A stretch of 57,563 nt of DNA from an uncultured bacterium (GTDB lineage Bacteria; Actinomycetota; Coriobacteriia; Coriobacteriales; Coriobacteriaceae): the NCBI GenBank assembly GCA_905215445.1, contig CAJMPZ010000006.1, positions 1-57,563 of the forward strand, read 5' to 3'. Numbering within the stretch: the stretch's first letter is position 1; every line of letters begins with the position of its first letter. Of the stretch, positions 34,181 to 43,339 are shown in pieces. The notes beneath the pieces were generated by a model. The model was not told where the DNA came from and did no database searches. It was given only the letters and a program-made list of their open reading frames with translations. The translations under genes and the position numbers were made by a program.

Positions 34181-36256
34181 ATGAGATTCTCGATTATTAG
34201 CGAGATCCCCGGCAGGACCCGTCTTCAATTGGCGGGTCCTGTGCCAGAGAGCGATCTCGATGCACTTCTTAAGCTTGGCGGCGACATCGACGGCGTGCAC
34301 AAGGTGCGCGTCTACGGCCGCATCGGCCAGATGGCACTCGAATACGACGAGTCGCGCCGCGATGCCGTGCTGGCCGCCGTCGGTGCGCTCGACGCTCAGG
34401 TCATCGCCGACGCAAAGACGGGTTACGTGATGCAGCTTGAGCCACGCAAGCACAAGCTCGTCATGGATCTTGCCACACTTATCGGCGCCCACTACGCGCG
34501 CCGCTGGTTCTTGCCGACGCCTCTGCGTGCTGTGTTTGTCGTGGCCGGTTACATGGCATTTTTGCGCGCCGCCCTCCGTGAGCTCGCGCAGCCGCGCCTG
34601 ACCGTTCCCGTGCTCGATGCTTCGGCCATTGGTATCTCGTTTGTCAAACGCGACGTCGATACCGCCGGCCAGACGATGTTCCTGCTCAACGTGGGCGAAT
34701 TGCTCGAGGACTACACGCGCGCCATGAGCGAAAACGAGCTCATCAACTCGCTGCTCGACGTGCCCGATAAGGCACAAAAAGTGGTCGGTGACACCGAGGT
34801 AAGCGTTGCCGCCACCGAGCTCGAGCCCGGCGACTTGGTAGCCGTGCGCACTGGCATGTCCATTTGCATCGACGGTGTTGTCGAGCAGGGGAGCGCTATG
34901 GTCAACCAAGCGACCCTGACCGGCGAGCCGCTGGCCGTCGAGCGTAGCGCAGGCGACGACGTGTTCGCCGGCACCGTCGTGGAAGACGGCAGCATCTTGG
35001 TGCGCGTGCGCGCCAATACGGCGCAAACCAAACTGCGCTCAATCGTCTCGCTCGTGCAGACGGCCGACTCGCTCAAGTCCGAGGGCCAGTCGCATATGGA
35101 GGACCTTGCCAACAAGATCGTCCCGTGGAACTTCTTGCTCGCGGGCCTGGTTGCGCTTACTACCCGCAGCCTCATCAAGACCTCGGCGGCACTGATGGTC
35201 GACTACTCGTGCGCACTCAAGCTCACGGGTTCCGTTGCCGTCATGACCGCTATGAGCGATGCTGCCAAGATGGGCGTCATGGTCAAGGGCGCGAAGTACT
35301 TTGAGTCGTTTGCCAAGGCCGACACCATTGTGTTTGACAAGACCGGCACGCTTACCGAGGCGCAGCCGCGTCTTGCCTGCGTGCTCACCACCGATGGCTG
35401 GAGCGAGGACGAGGTTCTGCGCCTTTCCGCTTGCTTGGAGGAGCATTTTCCGCATCCGGTGGCGCGTGCCGTGGTCAACGCCGCCCGCGAGCGCGGGCTC
35501 GAGCACCGCGAGCGTCACGCTGCGGTCGAGTATATTGTGGCGCACGGCATCGCTTCGTCCATCGAAGGGCGTCGCGCGATTATCGGCTCGGCACACTTTG
35601 TGTTTGAGGACGAGAGCGCGCAGCTCGAGGCCGACATTAAGGAGCAAATCGAGTCCCAGATGCAGGGCCTGTCGCCGCTGTATCTGGCGGTCGATGGAAA
35701 GGTCGTCGGCGTGCTCGGTATCGAGGACCCGCTCAAGCCCGGGGTCCGCGAGGCCATCGCCGACCTGCATGCGCTGGGCGTCAAGCATGTCGTTATGCTC
35801 ACGGGCGATTCGGAGCGCACGGCCGAGCGCATTGCGCGCGAGGCGGGTGTCGACGAGTTTAAGGCCGAACTGCTGCCCGAGGACAAGTACGCCTATGTGG
35901 AGCGCATTAAGAGCGAGGGGCGCCATGTTGCCATGGTGGGCGACGGCGTCAACGATTCGCCGGCGCTCGGTTTGGCCGACGTGGGCTTGGCGATGGGTGG
36001 CGGAAGCGACATTGCCAAGGAGGTCGCCGATATCATCCTGACCGATACGGATCTTGCCGCGATCGTGCGTTTGCGCCGCATGAGCCAGGGCCTCATTGAC
36101 CGACTGACGAGCTCCTATTCTAAGGTGATGCTCACCAACTCAGCGCTCTTGGCACTGGGCATTACCGGCGCGATTACCCCGCAGGCGTCGTCACTGCTGC
36201 ACAACGGCTCGACGATTGCCTACAGCCTGGGCAACGCAAAGGCGTACCTGCGTTAA
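34181..36256 (+). CDS. P1B-type metal-translocating ATPase with SCA membrane motif
   Basis: 691 residues. A cysteine-free HMA-like fold at the N-terminus (about 1-75), then P1B membrane part, actuator TGEPLAVE loop, phosphorylation site DKTGTLT (D386), the HP motif EEHFPHPVA and the hinge GDGVNDSPALGLADVG. The usual CPC metal motif in the membrane is replaced by YSCALKL (C344). Such SCA-type enzymes occur with DUF6110 proteins, and the metal is not fixed by the motif; Fe, Co, Zn and Mn are all possible. Only a weak ribosome site before ATG 34181. A terminator follows. Confidence 0.88.
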   Translation: MRFSIISEIPGRTRLQLAGPVPESDLDALLKLGGDIDGVHKVRVYGRIGQMALEYDESRRDAVLAAVGALDAQVIADAKTGYVMQLEPRKHKLVMDLATLIGAHYARRWFLPTPLRAVFVVAGYMAFLRAALRELAQPRLTVPVLDASAIGISFVKRDVDTAGQTMFLLNVGELLEDYTRAMSENELINSLLDVPDKAQKVVGDTEVSVAATELEPGDLVAVRTGMSICIDGVVEQGSAMVNQATLTGEPLAVERSAGDDVFAGTVVEDGSILVRVRANTAQTKLRSIVSLVQTADSLKSEGQSHMEDLANKIVPWNFLLAGLVALTTRSLIKTSAALMVDYSCALKLTGSVAVMTAMSDAAKMGVMVKGAKYFESFAKADTIVFDKTGTLTEAQPRLACVLTTDGWSEDEVLRLSACLEEHFPHPVARAVVNAARERGLEHRERHAAVEYIVAHGIASSIEGRRAIIGSAHFVFEDESAQLEADIKEQIESQMQGLSPLYLAVDGKVVGVLGIEDPLKPGVREAIADLHALGVKHVVMLTGDSERTAERIAREAGVDEFKAELLPEDKYAYVERIKSEGRHVAMVGDGVNDSPALGLADVGLAMGGGSDIAKEVADIILTDTDLAAIVRLRRMSQGLIDRLTSSYSKVMLTNSALLALGITGAITPQASSLLHNGSTIAYSLGNAKAYLR

Positions 36257-36280
36257 CAGACGTGTTCACCCACGTTATCT

Positions 36281-36327
36281 GGCCTGCGCCCAGACGGCAT
36301 CGGTGTCGTCCGGGCGCAGGCCTTTTT
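36281..36327. terminator. Rho-independent terminator after the P-type ATPase
   Basis: GGCCTGCGCCC / GGGCGCAGGCC followed by TTTTT. Its end touches the stop codon of the converging minus-strand gene (36326), which has the reverse orientation. Confidence 0.9.
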
Positions 36328-36760
36328 AGACAAGTGCAGCTTTGATGGCGGGGCTTTCTGCGAGCTGCTCGGCTGCCTTTTCGTCGGAGCTGTCGAGTGC
36401 TGCCAGACTGCGGTAGACCCACTCGTTGACCTGGGTGTTCTTGACGCCTGCGGTCTGCATAAGGGCGCCTACCTCGCGGATTGCTGCGAACAGATCGGCC
36501 TTGGGGCCCGCGAGCTCGACCTCGATGCCGTGGTAGGCGGCCACGCCGCGGTTCTCACTCACGTGGTCGATAAAGCCCTCGACGGTCTCAAGCTGCTGAG
36601 TGAGAGCTGCATCATCGTCAGCGTCCAGCGCGACGAGTGCGTTCGATACCGTGAGGGCGGGATGTCCGCAGGGGACAAAGCCCTCGATGACATCCATAGC
36701 TTCGGTAATGGTTGCGCCCAGGCCTGCGAGGGCATTGACGAGTTGCTGCTTGGTATCCAT
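36326..36760 (-). CDS. Conserved-looking hypothetical protein
   Basis: 144 residues, not recognised. Alternating helix-rich sequence with no signal peptide or membrane helix: ITEAMDVIEGFVPCGHPALTVSNALVALDADDDAALTQQLETVEGFIDHVSENRGV and a tail of charged helices. One CGH motif (residues 31-33). ATG at 36760 has AAAGGACCGTT upstream, so translation is likely. Alone between the ATPase terminator and tmRNA; no context for function. Confidence 0.7.
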   Translation of the reverse strand: MDTKQQLVNALAGLGATITEAMDVIEGFVPCGHPALTVSNALVALDADDDAALTQQLETVEGFIDHVSENRGVAAYHGIEVELAGPKADLFAAIREVGALMQTAGVKNTQVNEWVYRSLAALDSSDEKAAEQLAESPAIKAALV

Positions 36761-36999
36761 AACGGTCCTTTCGACGGGTCAATTTTGCTTGGCGAAAATA
36801 TACGTGACGCGATCGGTAGCAAAAGTGCGAAGTGTGGCGCACATTGGGGTCTTCACAGCTCGTGCATAGAACAGCTGTCCGCTTTCAGAACGTGGTAAGA
36901 TAACACTCCACAAGCGGGGCTTGCCCCGCATGTTCCTTGAAAAGTCGACGGTTATCGGGTGTTTGCAGGCCCGATACCATCCAGACTTTCCCAACATTC

Positions 37000-37363
37000 G
37001 GGGGCGACTGGTTTCGACACGATAGCTCTGAGAGAGGAAGCAAGCCGAGGTCTCCTCGCCTCGTTAAACAGGGGTACCGTCAAATTGAATTGACAACAAC
37101 TCTTCTTTTGAGCCTATGGCTCTCGCTGCTTAATTTATAGCGGCGCGTCAACCCGGTGATTTCCCCGACACCGGTGCGACGTCATGTTAGGGGAATGCTC
37201 CTGCGCACGTAATCGGTATGGCGCAGGCTAAGATCGAACCGGTTGGGATGCTGCGAGCGTGTCGCTGCGCGCAAAGCGTCCGAGACTAAACCAGCGACTG
37301 AGCTTGGAGATGCCAATCAGGGGGCTTTCGTGGACCGGAGTTCGATTCTCCGCGCCTCCACCA
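37000..37363 (+). ncRNA. ssrA: Transfer-messenger RNA
   Basis: 364 nt with encoded CCA. The 5' GGGGGCGACTGGTTTCGACA and 3' GGAGTTCGATTCTCCGCGCC plus TCCACCA form the alanine-tRNA-like half; the acceptor stem pairs GGGGGCG with CGCCTCC (one G-U). The tag frame ends GAG CCT ATG GCT CTC GCT GCT TAA, giving a peptide ending ...DNNSSFEPMALAA at 37092-37133. Rescues ribosomes stalled on broken mRNAs. A terminator follows at 37373. The stretch 36761-36999 holds a GCGGGGC-TT-GCCCCGC hairpin (36914-36929) and no confident promoter. Confidence 0.97.
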
Positions 37364-37372
37364 ATAGTTACA

Positions 37373-37404
37373 GGCAGGTAGATATTCGTATCTACCTGCC
37401 TTTT
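37373..37404 (+). terminator. Rho-independent terminator after tmRNA
   Basis: GGCAGGTAGATA-TTCG-TATCTACCTGCC then TTTT; 9 bp after the CCA end. Confidence 0.93.
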
Positions 37405-37413
37405 CATTTCTAG

Positions 37414-37466
37414 CCCGTACCGCGGAGAATCGAACTCTGTGCAGGGCGCGAGCGTAAAGAAAACGC
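37414..37466. repeat. 53-bp direct repeat, copy 1, with inverted tmRNA 3' end
   Basis: Contains CGCGGAGAATCGAACTC (37421-37437), the exact reverse complement of the tmRNA T-arm region 37338-37354. Copy 2 is at 37625, with 2 mismatches in 53. Confidence 0.93.
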
Positions 37467-37624
37467 GTAAGCGTTTTTAGCCCGCGGGCGAGGACGCCGG
37501 CAGGCGGCCGAAGCCGATGCGTGTTCGCGAAGCAAACACGCGGATTCTTCGCGCAAAGCCTCAGCCCAATATAGATGCGATGTTTATCGAATTTCAGCTG
37601 GCCTCGCCCAGCATCAACGGATCC

Positions 37625-37677
37625 CCCGTACCGCGGAGAATCGAACTCTATGCAGGGCGCGGGCGTAAAGAAAACGC
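37625..37677. repeat. 53-bp direct repeat, copy 2, with inverted tmRNA 3' end
   Basis: Same sequence as copy 1 except two bases, 211 bp downstream. Inverted tmRNA segment at 37632-37648. Between the copies is a 158-bp GC-rich spacer with hairpins (GCGTGTT / AACACGC), and no gene. Confidence 0.93.
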
Positions 37678-37689
37678 CTCAGTGACGCA

Positions 37690-37900
37690 GAGTGGGACGC
37701 GTTTTCCCAATGACTGCCCAGGCGGAAACCGCATCCCGGAATCTAAGCTCGGAATGGGATACATTTTCCGGATGACGCCTCAAGTGGAAGCTGCGACCCG
37801 GAATCGAGCCGTAGAGTGGGACATGCTTTCCCCATGGCAACCCAGGCGGAAAGCGCATCCCGGAATCGCCCCTCAGAACGGGACGTGCTTTCCGCCAGCC
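37690..37900. repeat. 62-bp tandem repeat, 3.4 copies
   Basis: Units start with GARYGGGA at 37690, 37752, 37814 and 37876, an exact 62-bp period, each with a later GTTTTCC or CTTTCC and CCGGAATC block. Diverged units, non-coding, directly upstream of the patatin gene. Confidence 0.9.
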
Positions 37901-37982
37901 GCCCCCTCAACTCCAAAACCCATGCGCCCTCCATCCCAAAACTGGGTAGAAGAAAGTCAAAACGCAATTGCAGGAGGTCAAT

Positions 37983-38861
37983 ATGACTGCAGAAGATAAG
38001 GCAAAGAACGCCGGCAAGGTCGCGCTCGTCTTGGAGGGCGGCAGTTTTCGTGGGCAGTTTACCGCCGGCGTGCTCGACGTTCTCATGGAGGCCGGTGTTG
38101 AAATTCCGGCGGTGTACGGCGTTTCGGCCGGTGCGCTCAACGGCGTCAACTACAAGTCGCACCAGATCGGTCGCACCAACCGAGTCAATTTGACCTTCTG
38201 CAACGACAGCCGCTACATGGGCGCCGCGTCGTTTGCGTCCACGGGTTCCATCGTGGGTTACGACTTTATCTTCAACGACGTCCAGGACCGCCTGGATCCT
38301 TTTGATAACGAGACGTTCGACGCCAGCCCTATCGAGATGTACGCCGTCGCGACGGACATGCTGTTTGGAACCGCTGCCTACCTGCCGGTCAAAAGCGCCG
38401 TGCTCGACCTCGACGCCGTGCGCGCCTCGACGTCGCTGCCGCTGGTGACGCCGCCGGTCGAGATTGACGGGCACAAATACGTCGACGGCGGCGTGGCCGA
38501 TTCGGTTCCTATCGAGCATGTGCTCGAGGAGGCGGGCTTCGACCGTGCGGTCGTCATCGTCACCCAGGACCGCTCGTATGAGAAAAAGCCCTACGAGTTT
38601 TTGCCGGCGGCGCGCGCCCGTTATGCTGACTACCCCTATCTGCTCGAGGCTATCGAGACGCGCCACGACCGCTATAACCTCCAGCGCATGCACCTGTGGA
38701 AGTATGAGCGCGATGGCCGCGCGTTGGTCGTCGCTCCGCAAAAGCCGGTCGAGGTCGGCCATGTCGAGCATGATCCAGCAAAGCTGCTCGATCTGTATAT
38801 TCAGGGTCGCCAGGAGGCAAAGCGTTTGCTCGCGGAGATCCAGGAGTTTGTTGAGCGCTAG
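37983..38861 (+). CDS. Patatin-like phospholipase (RssA/NTE-type)
   Basis: 292 residues. Catalytic dyad: GVSAGALNG (nucleophile Ser in GxSxG, about residue 48) and the aspartate in DGGVADSVP (about 166). An oxyanion loop of the GGSFRG type (EGGSFRGQF) opens the domain. Likely acyl hydrolase on lipids; cytosolic, no signal peptide. ATG 37983 behind CAGGAGGTCAAT. The C-terminal tail has charged helices. Alone in its unit; no terminator found before rplM promoter. Confidence 0.88.
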   Translation: MTAEDKAKNAGKVALVLEGGSFRGQFTAGVLDVLMEAGVEIPAVYGVSAGALNGVNYKSHQIGRTNRVNLTFCNDSRYMGAASFASTGSIVGYDFIFNDVQDRLDPFDNETFDASPIEMYAVATDMLFGTAAYLPVKSAVLDLDAVRASTSLPLVTPPVEIDGHKYVDGGVADSVPIEHVLEEAGFDRAVVIVTQDRSYEKKPYEFLPAARARYADYPYLLEAIETRHDRYNLQRMHLWKYERDGRALVVAPQKPVEVGHVEHDPAKLLDLYIQGRQEAKRLLAEIQEFVER

Positions 38862-38924
38862 CGCTGCAACGTCACGGCTCGTGGATGACATGTGCAGAAA
38901 CTCTGGTCGGAGCCAAAATACCTG

Positions 38925-39018
38925 TTGACTCGTACGGCGAGCGGGGTAATATGGACGGGTTACTTGCAGAGCCCCGTGAATCTCTGTAACAACACGTACT
39001 GTACATGGAGGAGTCTAA
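38925..39018 (+). promoter_or_regulatory. Promoter and leader of rplM-rpsI
   Basis: TTGACT (38925-38930), 16-bp spacer, TAATAT (38947-38952). The 66-nt leader can pair GTTAC..AGAG with CTCT..GTAAC, which may be the regulated L13 leader known in other bacteria, but the fold was not computed. Confidence 0.75.
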
Positions 39019-39462
39019 GTGATTTCGAAATCGACTCACTACGCCAAGCAGGGCGAGGTCCAGCGCAACTGGGTTCTCGTCGACGCCGATGGTGCTGTCC
39101 TGGGCCGTCTTGCCACCCAGATCGCAATGATCCTGCGCGGTAAGAACAAGCCCCAGTTCACGCCCAACAGCGACTGCGGCGACTTCGTTGTCGTCATCAA
39201 CGCCGATAAGGTCCAGCTTACCGGTAACAAGGCCGACACGAAGACCTATTATCGCCACAGCGGCTACAACGGCGGCCTCAAGGCTGAGAGCTTCCGCCAG
39301 GCTATGGAGAAGCACCCGGAGAAGGTCATCGAGCGCGCCGTTCGCGGTATGCTGCCCAAGACCACCCTCGGCCGTGCCCAGATGACCAAGCTTAAGGTCT
39401 ACGCTGGTGCCGAGCATCCGCACGCTGCCCAGAACCCCACGAAGATTGAGCTGGAGGCTTAA
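39019..39462 (+). CDS. rplM: 50S ribosomal protein L13
   Basis: 147 residues. Start GTG 39019 with GGAGGAG upstream. Family features are WVLVDADGAVLGRLATQIAMILRGKNKP, the VVVINADKVQLTGNK segment and the C-terminal HPHAAQNP. Binds 23S rRNA early in assembly. Operon with rpsI (2 bp apart). Confidence 0.98.
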   Translation: MISKSTHYAKQGEVQRNWVLVDADGAVLGRLATQIAMILRGKNKPQFTPNSDCGDFVVVINADKVQLTGNKADTKTYYRHSGYNGGLKAESFRQAMEKHPEKVIERAVRGMLPKTTLGRAQMTKLKVYAGAEHPHAAQNPTKIELEA

Positions 39463-39464
39463 AG

Positions 39465-39860
<396 letters not shown>

Positions 39861-39890
39861 GGTTTTATCTCCTTACGAGATACAATGTAC

Positions 39891-39928
39891 AAGCGGGGCC
39901 TACCGACTGCTCGGTGGGTCCCGCTTTT
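39891..39928 (+). terminator. Rho-independent terminator after rpsI
   Basis: AAGCGGGGCCTACCGA / TCGGTGGGTCCCGCTT then TTCTTTTC. Confidence 0.9.
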
Positions 39929-39982
39929 CTTTTCGACTAGGGTGGGCGGCTTCGTTTTGCCCACTTGGGAAGGAGCGATCCT

Positions 39983-41320
39983 ATGCCCCAGAACATCTTC
40001 GGTACCGATGGCGTCCGTGGCGTCGCCAACGCCGACCTCTCGTGCGACCTCGCGTTTCGCCTGGGCCGCGCGGCGACCAAGTTCCTTGGCCCGGACATCT
40101 GCATCGGCCGCGACACGCGTCTTTCGGGTACCATGCTCGAGAGTGCTCTGACCGCTGGCATTATGGCAGAGGGCGGCCGTCCGCATTGCTGCGGCGTTAT
40201 CCCTACGCCGGCCGTGGCGCTGCTCACCGTCCAAAACGAGCTCGACGGCGGCATCGTCATCTCCGCTTCGCACAATCCGCCGGAGTTCAACGGCATCAAG
40301 TTCTTTAGCCGCAAGGGCATGAAGCTTCCCGATGCTGTCGAGGAAGAGATCAGCGCCTGGGTCATGTCCGAGGAGGCCATGGCTGCCGACACGCTGCCGA
40401 CCGGCGCCGGTGTGGGTCATATCATCAAGATGAAAGACGCCCGCAAGGCCTATGTCGATCATGCCATCAGCACGCTCGACGGCCTTAAACTCGATGGCCT
40501 GGTTGTTGCCGTCGACTGCGGCCACGGTGCTTCCTGCCAGACCACGCCCGCCGCGCTGCAGCGCCTGGGCGCCACGGTCCATGCCATCAACACCGATTAC
40601 TGCGGCACCGACATTAACGTTGAGTGCGGCTCTACGCACCTTGAGCCCCTGCGCGAGCTCGTGCTGCGAACCCACGCCGACATCGGCCTGGCCCACGATG
40701 GCGACGCCGATCGCGTGCTGTTCGTGGACAGCGAGGGCAACGAGATCGATGGCGACTACATTCTTGCCATCTGCGGCTCCGACCTGGCCGCTCGCGGCAA
40801 GCTCGCCAATTCCGAGATCGTCTCGACTGTTATGTGCAACCTGGGCTTCTCCATCGCAATGAAGGAGCAGGGCTTCGAGATGGTCCAGACCGCCGTGGGC
40901 GACCGCTATGTTCTTGAGCGCATGCTCGCGGATGGCGCCGTCATCGGTGGCGAGCAGTCCGGCCACATCATCTTCCTGGAGCACAACACCACCGGTGACG
41001 GGCTGGTGACGGCCCTGCAGCTGCTGGCCGTGCTCAAGCGCACCGGCCGCACCCTCACCGACCTTGCCGGCATCATGAAGAAGTACCCGCAGGTACTCGT
41101 CAACGTGCATTCGGACAACAAGGCCGGCCTGGACGATTGCCAGCCCATTTGGGACGCCGTCGCTGCCGCCGAGAAGGAGCTCAACGGCCGCGGCCGCATC
41201 TTGGTGCGCCCGAGCGGTACCGAGCCGCTGGTTCGCGTTATGGCCGAGGCGGAGACGCACGAGCTCACCCAGCGCGTTGTCGACGACATCGTCGAGGTTG
41301 TCAAGCGTGAACTTCCCTAA
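39983..41320 (+). CDS. glmM: Phosphoglucosamine mutase
   Basis: 445 residues. Interconverts glucosamine-6-P and -1-P for peptidoglycan precursors. The phosphoserine is in VISASHNPPEFNGIK (about residue 100), the metal loop is HDGDADRVLFVD (about 240), and the sugar-phosphate loop GGEQSGHII. ATG 39983 behind GGGAAGGAGCGATCCT. The nearby nagB (42162) reverses the glucosamine entry, so amino-sugar flux may be balanced here. Confidence 0.97.
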   Translation: MPQNIFGTDGVRGVANADLSCDLAFRLGRAATKFLGPDICIGRDTRLSGTMLESALTAGIMAEGGRPHCCGVIPTPAVALLTVQNELDGGIVISASHNPPEFNGIKFFSRKGMKLPDAVEEEISAWVMSEEAMAADTLPTGAGVGHIIKMKDARKAYVDHAISTLDGLKLDGLVVAVDCGHGASCQTTPAALQRLGATVHAINTDYCGTDINVECGSTHLEPLRELVLRTHADIGLAHDGDADRVLFVDSEGNEIDGDYILAICGSDLAARGKLANSEIVSTVMCNLGFSIAMKEQGFEMVQTAVGDRYVLERMLADGAVIGGEQSGHIIFLEHNTTGDGLVTALQLLAVLKRTGRTLTDLAGIMKKYPQVLVNVHSDNKAGLDDCQPIWDAVAAAEKELNGRGRILVRPSGTEPLVRVMAEAETHELTQRVVDDIVEVVKRELP

Positions 41321-41391
41321 TGGTCAAAAACGGGTGCCAAGTGGTAAACTGTTAAAGCAATTTTGATTGATTGGTATGTCCGAGGGGGAGC

Positions 41392-41889
41392 ATGTTCACT
41401 AAAGTCCTAAGGTCTTTTGGTATGCGTGGTCGAGTCCTTACGCTGGATGCTCCCATCTCGGGCGACGTCATTCCGCTCTCCGAGGTAAACGATCAGACGT
41501 TTGCCACCGGCCTTTTGGGCCAGGGCGTTGCCATTCAGCCTACGGGTACGCGTGTGATTGCGCCGGCAGACGCCAAGGTCGAGGCCATTTTTCCCACGGG
41601 TCACGCCGTTGCGCTCAACACGGTCGATGGCTTGGACGTGCTCATCCACGTTGGTTTGGACACTGTTCAGCTCGAGGGCAAGCACTTTACTGTACATGCG
41701 CAAGTGGGTGACATCGTCCATAAGGGCGATGTGCTCATCGAGTTCGATCGCGAGGCAATTGCTGCCGAGGGTTACGATGTGACGGTTCCCATCTTGGTGT
41801 GCAACTCCGTTGAGTTCTCGAGCATCAAAGGCTCCGTTGGCGAGCATGTCGAGGAGATGGACCAGCTCATCGTCGCGCGTGAGCGCTAG
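41392..41889 (+). CDS. PTS EIIA component (glucose/N-acetylglucosamine type)
   Basis: 165 residues, a complete EIIA-Glc fold. The phosphorylated histidine sits in VLIHVGLDTVQLEGKHF; the partner histidine is in IFPTGHAVAL. Usually passes phosphate from HPr to an EIIB/EIIC, which is not encoded here, and can signal carbon state. ATG 41392 behind GAGGGGGAGC; an ATG-like start 21 bp upstream lacks a site. Placed between glmM and nagB, so it could serve N-acetylglucosamine uptake; inference. Confidence 0.9.
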   Translation: MFTKVLRSFGMRGRVLTLDAPISGDVIPLSEVNDQTFATGLLGQGVAIQPTGTRVIAPADAKVEAIFPTGHAVALNTVDGLDVLIHVGLDTVQLEGKHFTVHAQVGDIVHKGDVLIEFDREAIAAEGYDVTVPILVCNSVEFSSIKGSVGEHVEEMDQLIVARER

Positions 41890-41929
41890 TCGCTCCGCTT
41901 TGCCTTTAGCCTACAATTCAAACACGTTT

Positions 41930-41963
41930 ACGGAGGGCGCCCTTGAAACAGGGCGCCCTCCGT
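41930..41963. terminator. Perfect 12-bp hairpin between PTS IIA and nagB
   Basis: CGGAGGGCGCCC-TTGAAACA-GGGCGCCCTCCG, followed by TGGCAAG and not by T. Strong stem, poor terminator; may block readthrough or stabilise mRNA ends. Confidence 0.6.
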
Positions 41964-42161
41964 GGCAAGATGGGATTTGTCCGAAGCTAAACAGCTTTGG
42001 GTCACCGTGGACGGGCAGGGGCCTCGACGCGGCTAGACACGAGACACATACATTACGCGACCTCGCCCTGGTGGCCGCACACGTTGGTTGCGGCCGACGC
42101 GGGCCGCGGGCAAGTGCTTGTAAGGGGAGCCTTGCCTCTCTTGTACGAGAAAGGACGCGTA

Positions 42162-42890
42162 ATGAAGATCATTAAAGCTAAAGACTACGAGGATATGAGC
42201 CGCAAGGCCGCCAATATTATCTCGGCGCAGGTTATCCTCAAGCCCGACTGTGTGCTGGGACTTGCCACCGGCTCCACCCCGATCGGTGCCTACAAGCAGC
42301 TCGCTGCTTGGTACGAGAAGGGCGACGTCGACTTTGCCGAGGTCAGCACCTACAACCTGGACGAGTATCGCGGCCTTTCGCACGACGATCCCCAGAGCTA
42401 TCACTACTTCATGCGTGAGAACTTCTTCGATCACATCAACATCGACCTGAACAACACGCATGTGCCCGACGGTTCCAACCCCGACGCCGCCGCTGCCTGC
42501 TCTGAGTACGACAAGATCGTCGCCGCCGCCGGTTACCCGGATCTGCAGCTGCTCGGCATTGGCAACAACGGCCACATCGGCTTCAACGAGCCCGATGACC
42601 ACTTCTCCAAGGGCACGCACTGCGTCGACCTCACCGAGAGCACCATTCAGGCCAACAGCCGCCTGTTCGACAGCATCGACGACGTTCCCCGTCAGGCCTA
42701 CACCATGGGCACCCAGACCATCATGTATGCCCGCATGATCCTGGTCGTCGCCAACGGCGAGGCCAAGGCTCAGGCCGTGCATGACATGTGCTATGGTCCG
42801 GTTACGCCCGCGTGCCCGGCTTCGATCCTGCAGCTGCACACCAACTGCGTTGTCGTTGCCGACGAGGCCGCCCTTTCGCTCTGCGAGTAG
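42162..42890 (+). CDS. nagB: Glucosamine-6-phosphate deaminase
   Basis: 242 residues, the usual length. Converts glucosamine-6-P to fructose-6-P and ammonia. Motifs: LGLATGSTPIGAYKQL (phosphate loop), STYNLDEYRGL, GIGNNGHIGFNEPDD with the catalytic D and H, and PACPASILQLHTNC at the end. ATG 42162 with GAGAAAGGACGCGTA upstream. The 200-bp leader carries several GC hairpins (GGCCGCA / TGCGGCC) and no recognisable riboswitch. A terminator lies at 42923. Confidence 0.96.
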   Translation: MKIIKAKDYEDMSRKAANIISAQVILKPDCVLGLATGSTPIGAYKQLAAWYEKGDVDFAEVSTYNLDEYRGLSHDDPQSYHYFMRENFFDHINIDLNNTHVPDGSNPDAAAACSEYDKIVAAAGYPDLQLLGIGNNGHIGFNEPDDHFSKGTHCVDLTESTIQANSRLFDSIDDVPRQAYTMGTQTIMYARMILVVANGEAKAQAVHDMCYGPVTPACPASILQLHTNCVVVADEAALSLCE

Positions 42891-42922
42891 CGCGAATCCT
42901 GCACCTCGACATAGCCTTGCCT

Positions 42923-42950
42923 AAGGCCTCCGCTTTGCGGGGGCCTTTTT
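42923..42950 (+). terminator. Rho-independent terminator after nagB
   Basis: AAGGCCTCCGC-TTT-GCGGGGGCCTT followed by TTT. Confidence 0.9.
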
Positions 42951-43339
42951 GCTATCCCTTTCCGCCCGCTTGACCAAAATCTTGCCGCAAGCTTGACGAA
43001 TGCCGGATGTCAAACAGCTTGATTCATTCCATATCAGATTCTATGCAAAAATGCCACTAAAAGGTCGTAGACGGTAGCGGGTGCTAGGCGAGTTGAATGA
43101 CATAGCCGAACCTTGTTCATTTGCGTTACACTGCCGCTTAGATGGGACAAGCTGACAAGCTCATTTACCTGCTTAAAGACCGATTAGTCGGGGGGATTAA
43201 TAACAATCGGCCCTCGCTGTACAAAAACTTGCCGCTTGCGTACCAAAAGACAACCTAGAACACAAGGTCGCTCTATTCATAGCGCGGCTTGTATGGTCTT
43301 GCGGTTACAGTGTCCATACGGTCGAGTTGAGGAGCGGGC
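42951..43339. other. Gap before the SARP-like gene
   Basis: About 390 bp, more AT-rich than the flanks. Repeated short CTTGAC/CTTGCCG pieces (near 42970-42995 and 43225-43240) but no gene, clear promoter or RNA. AGGAGCGGGC precedes the next ATG. Confidence 0.35.

Noticed and set aside
36937..37140. Open frame over the tmRNA 5' part
   Set aside because: Lies in the RNA gene and in a frame different from the tag.
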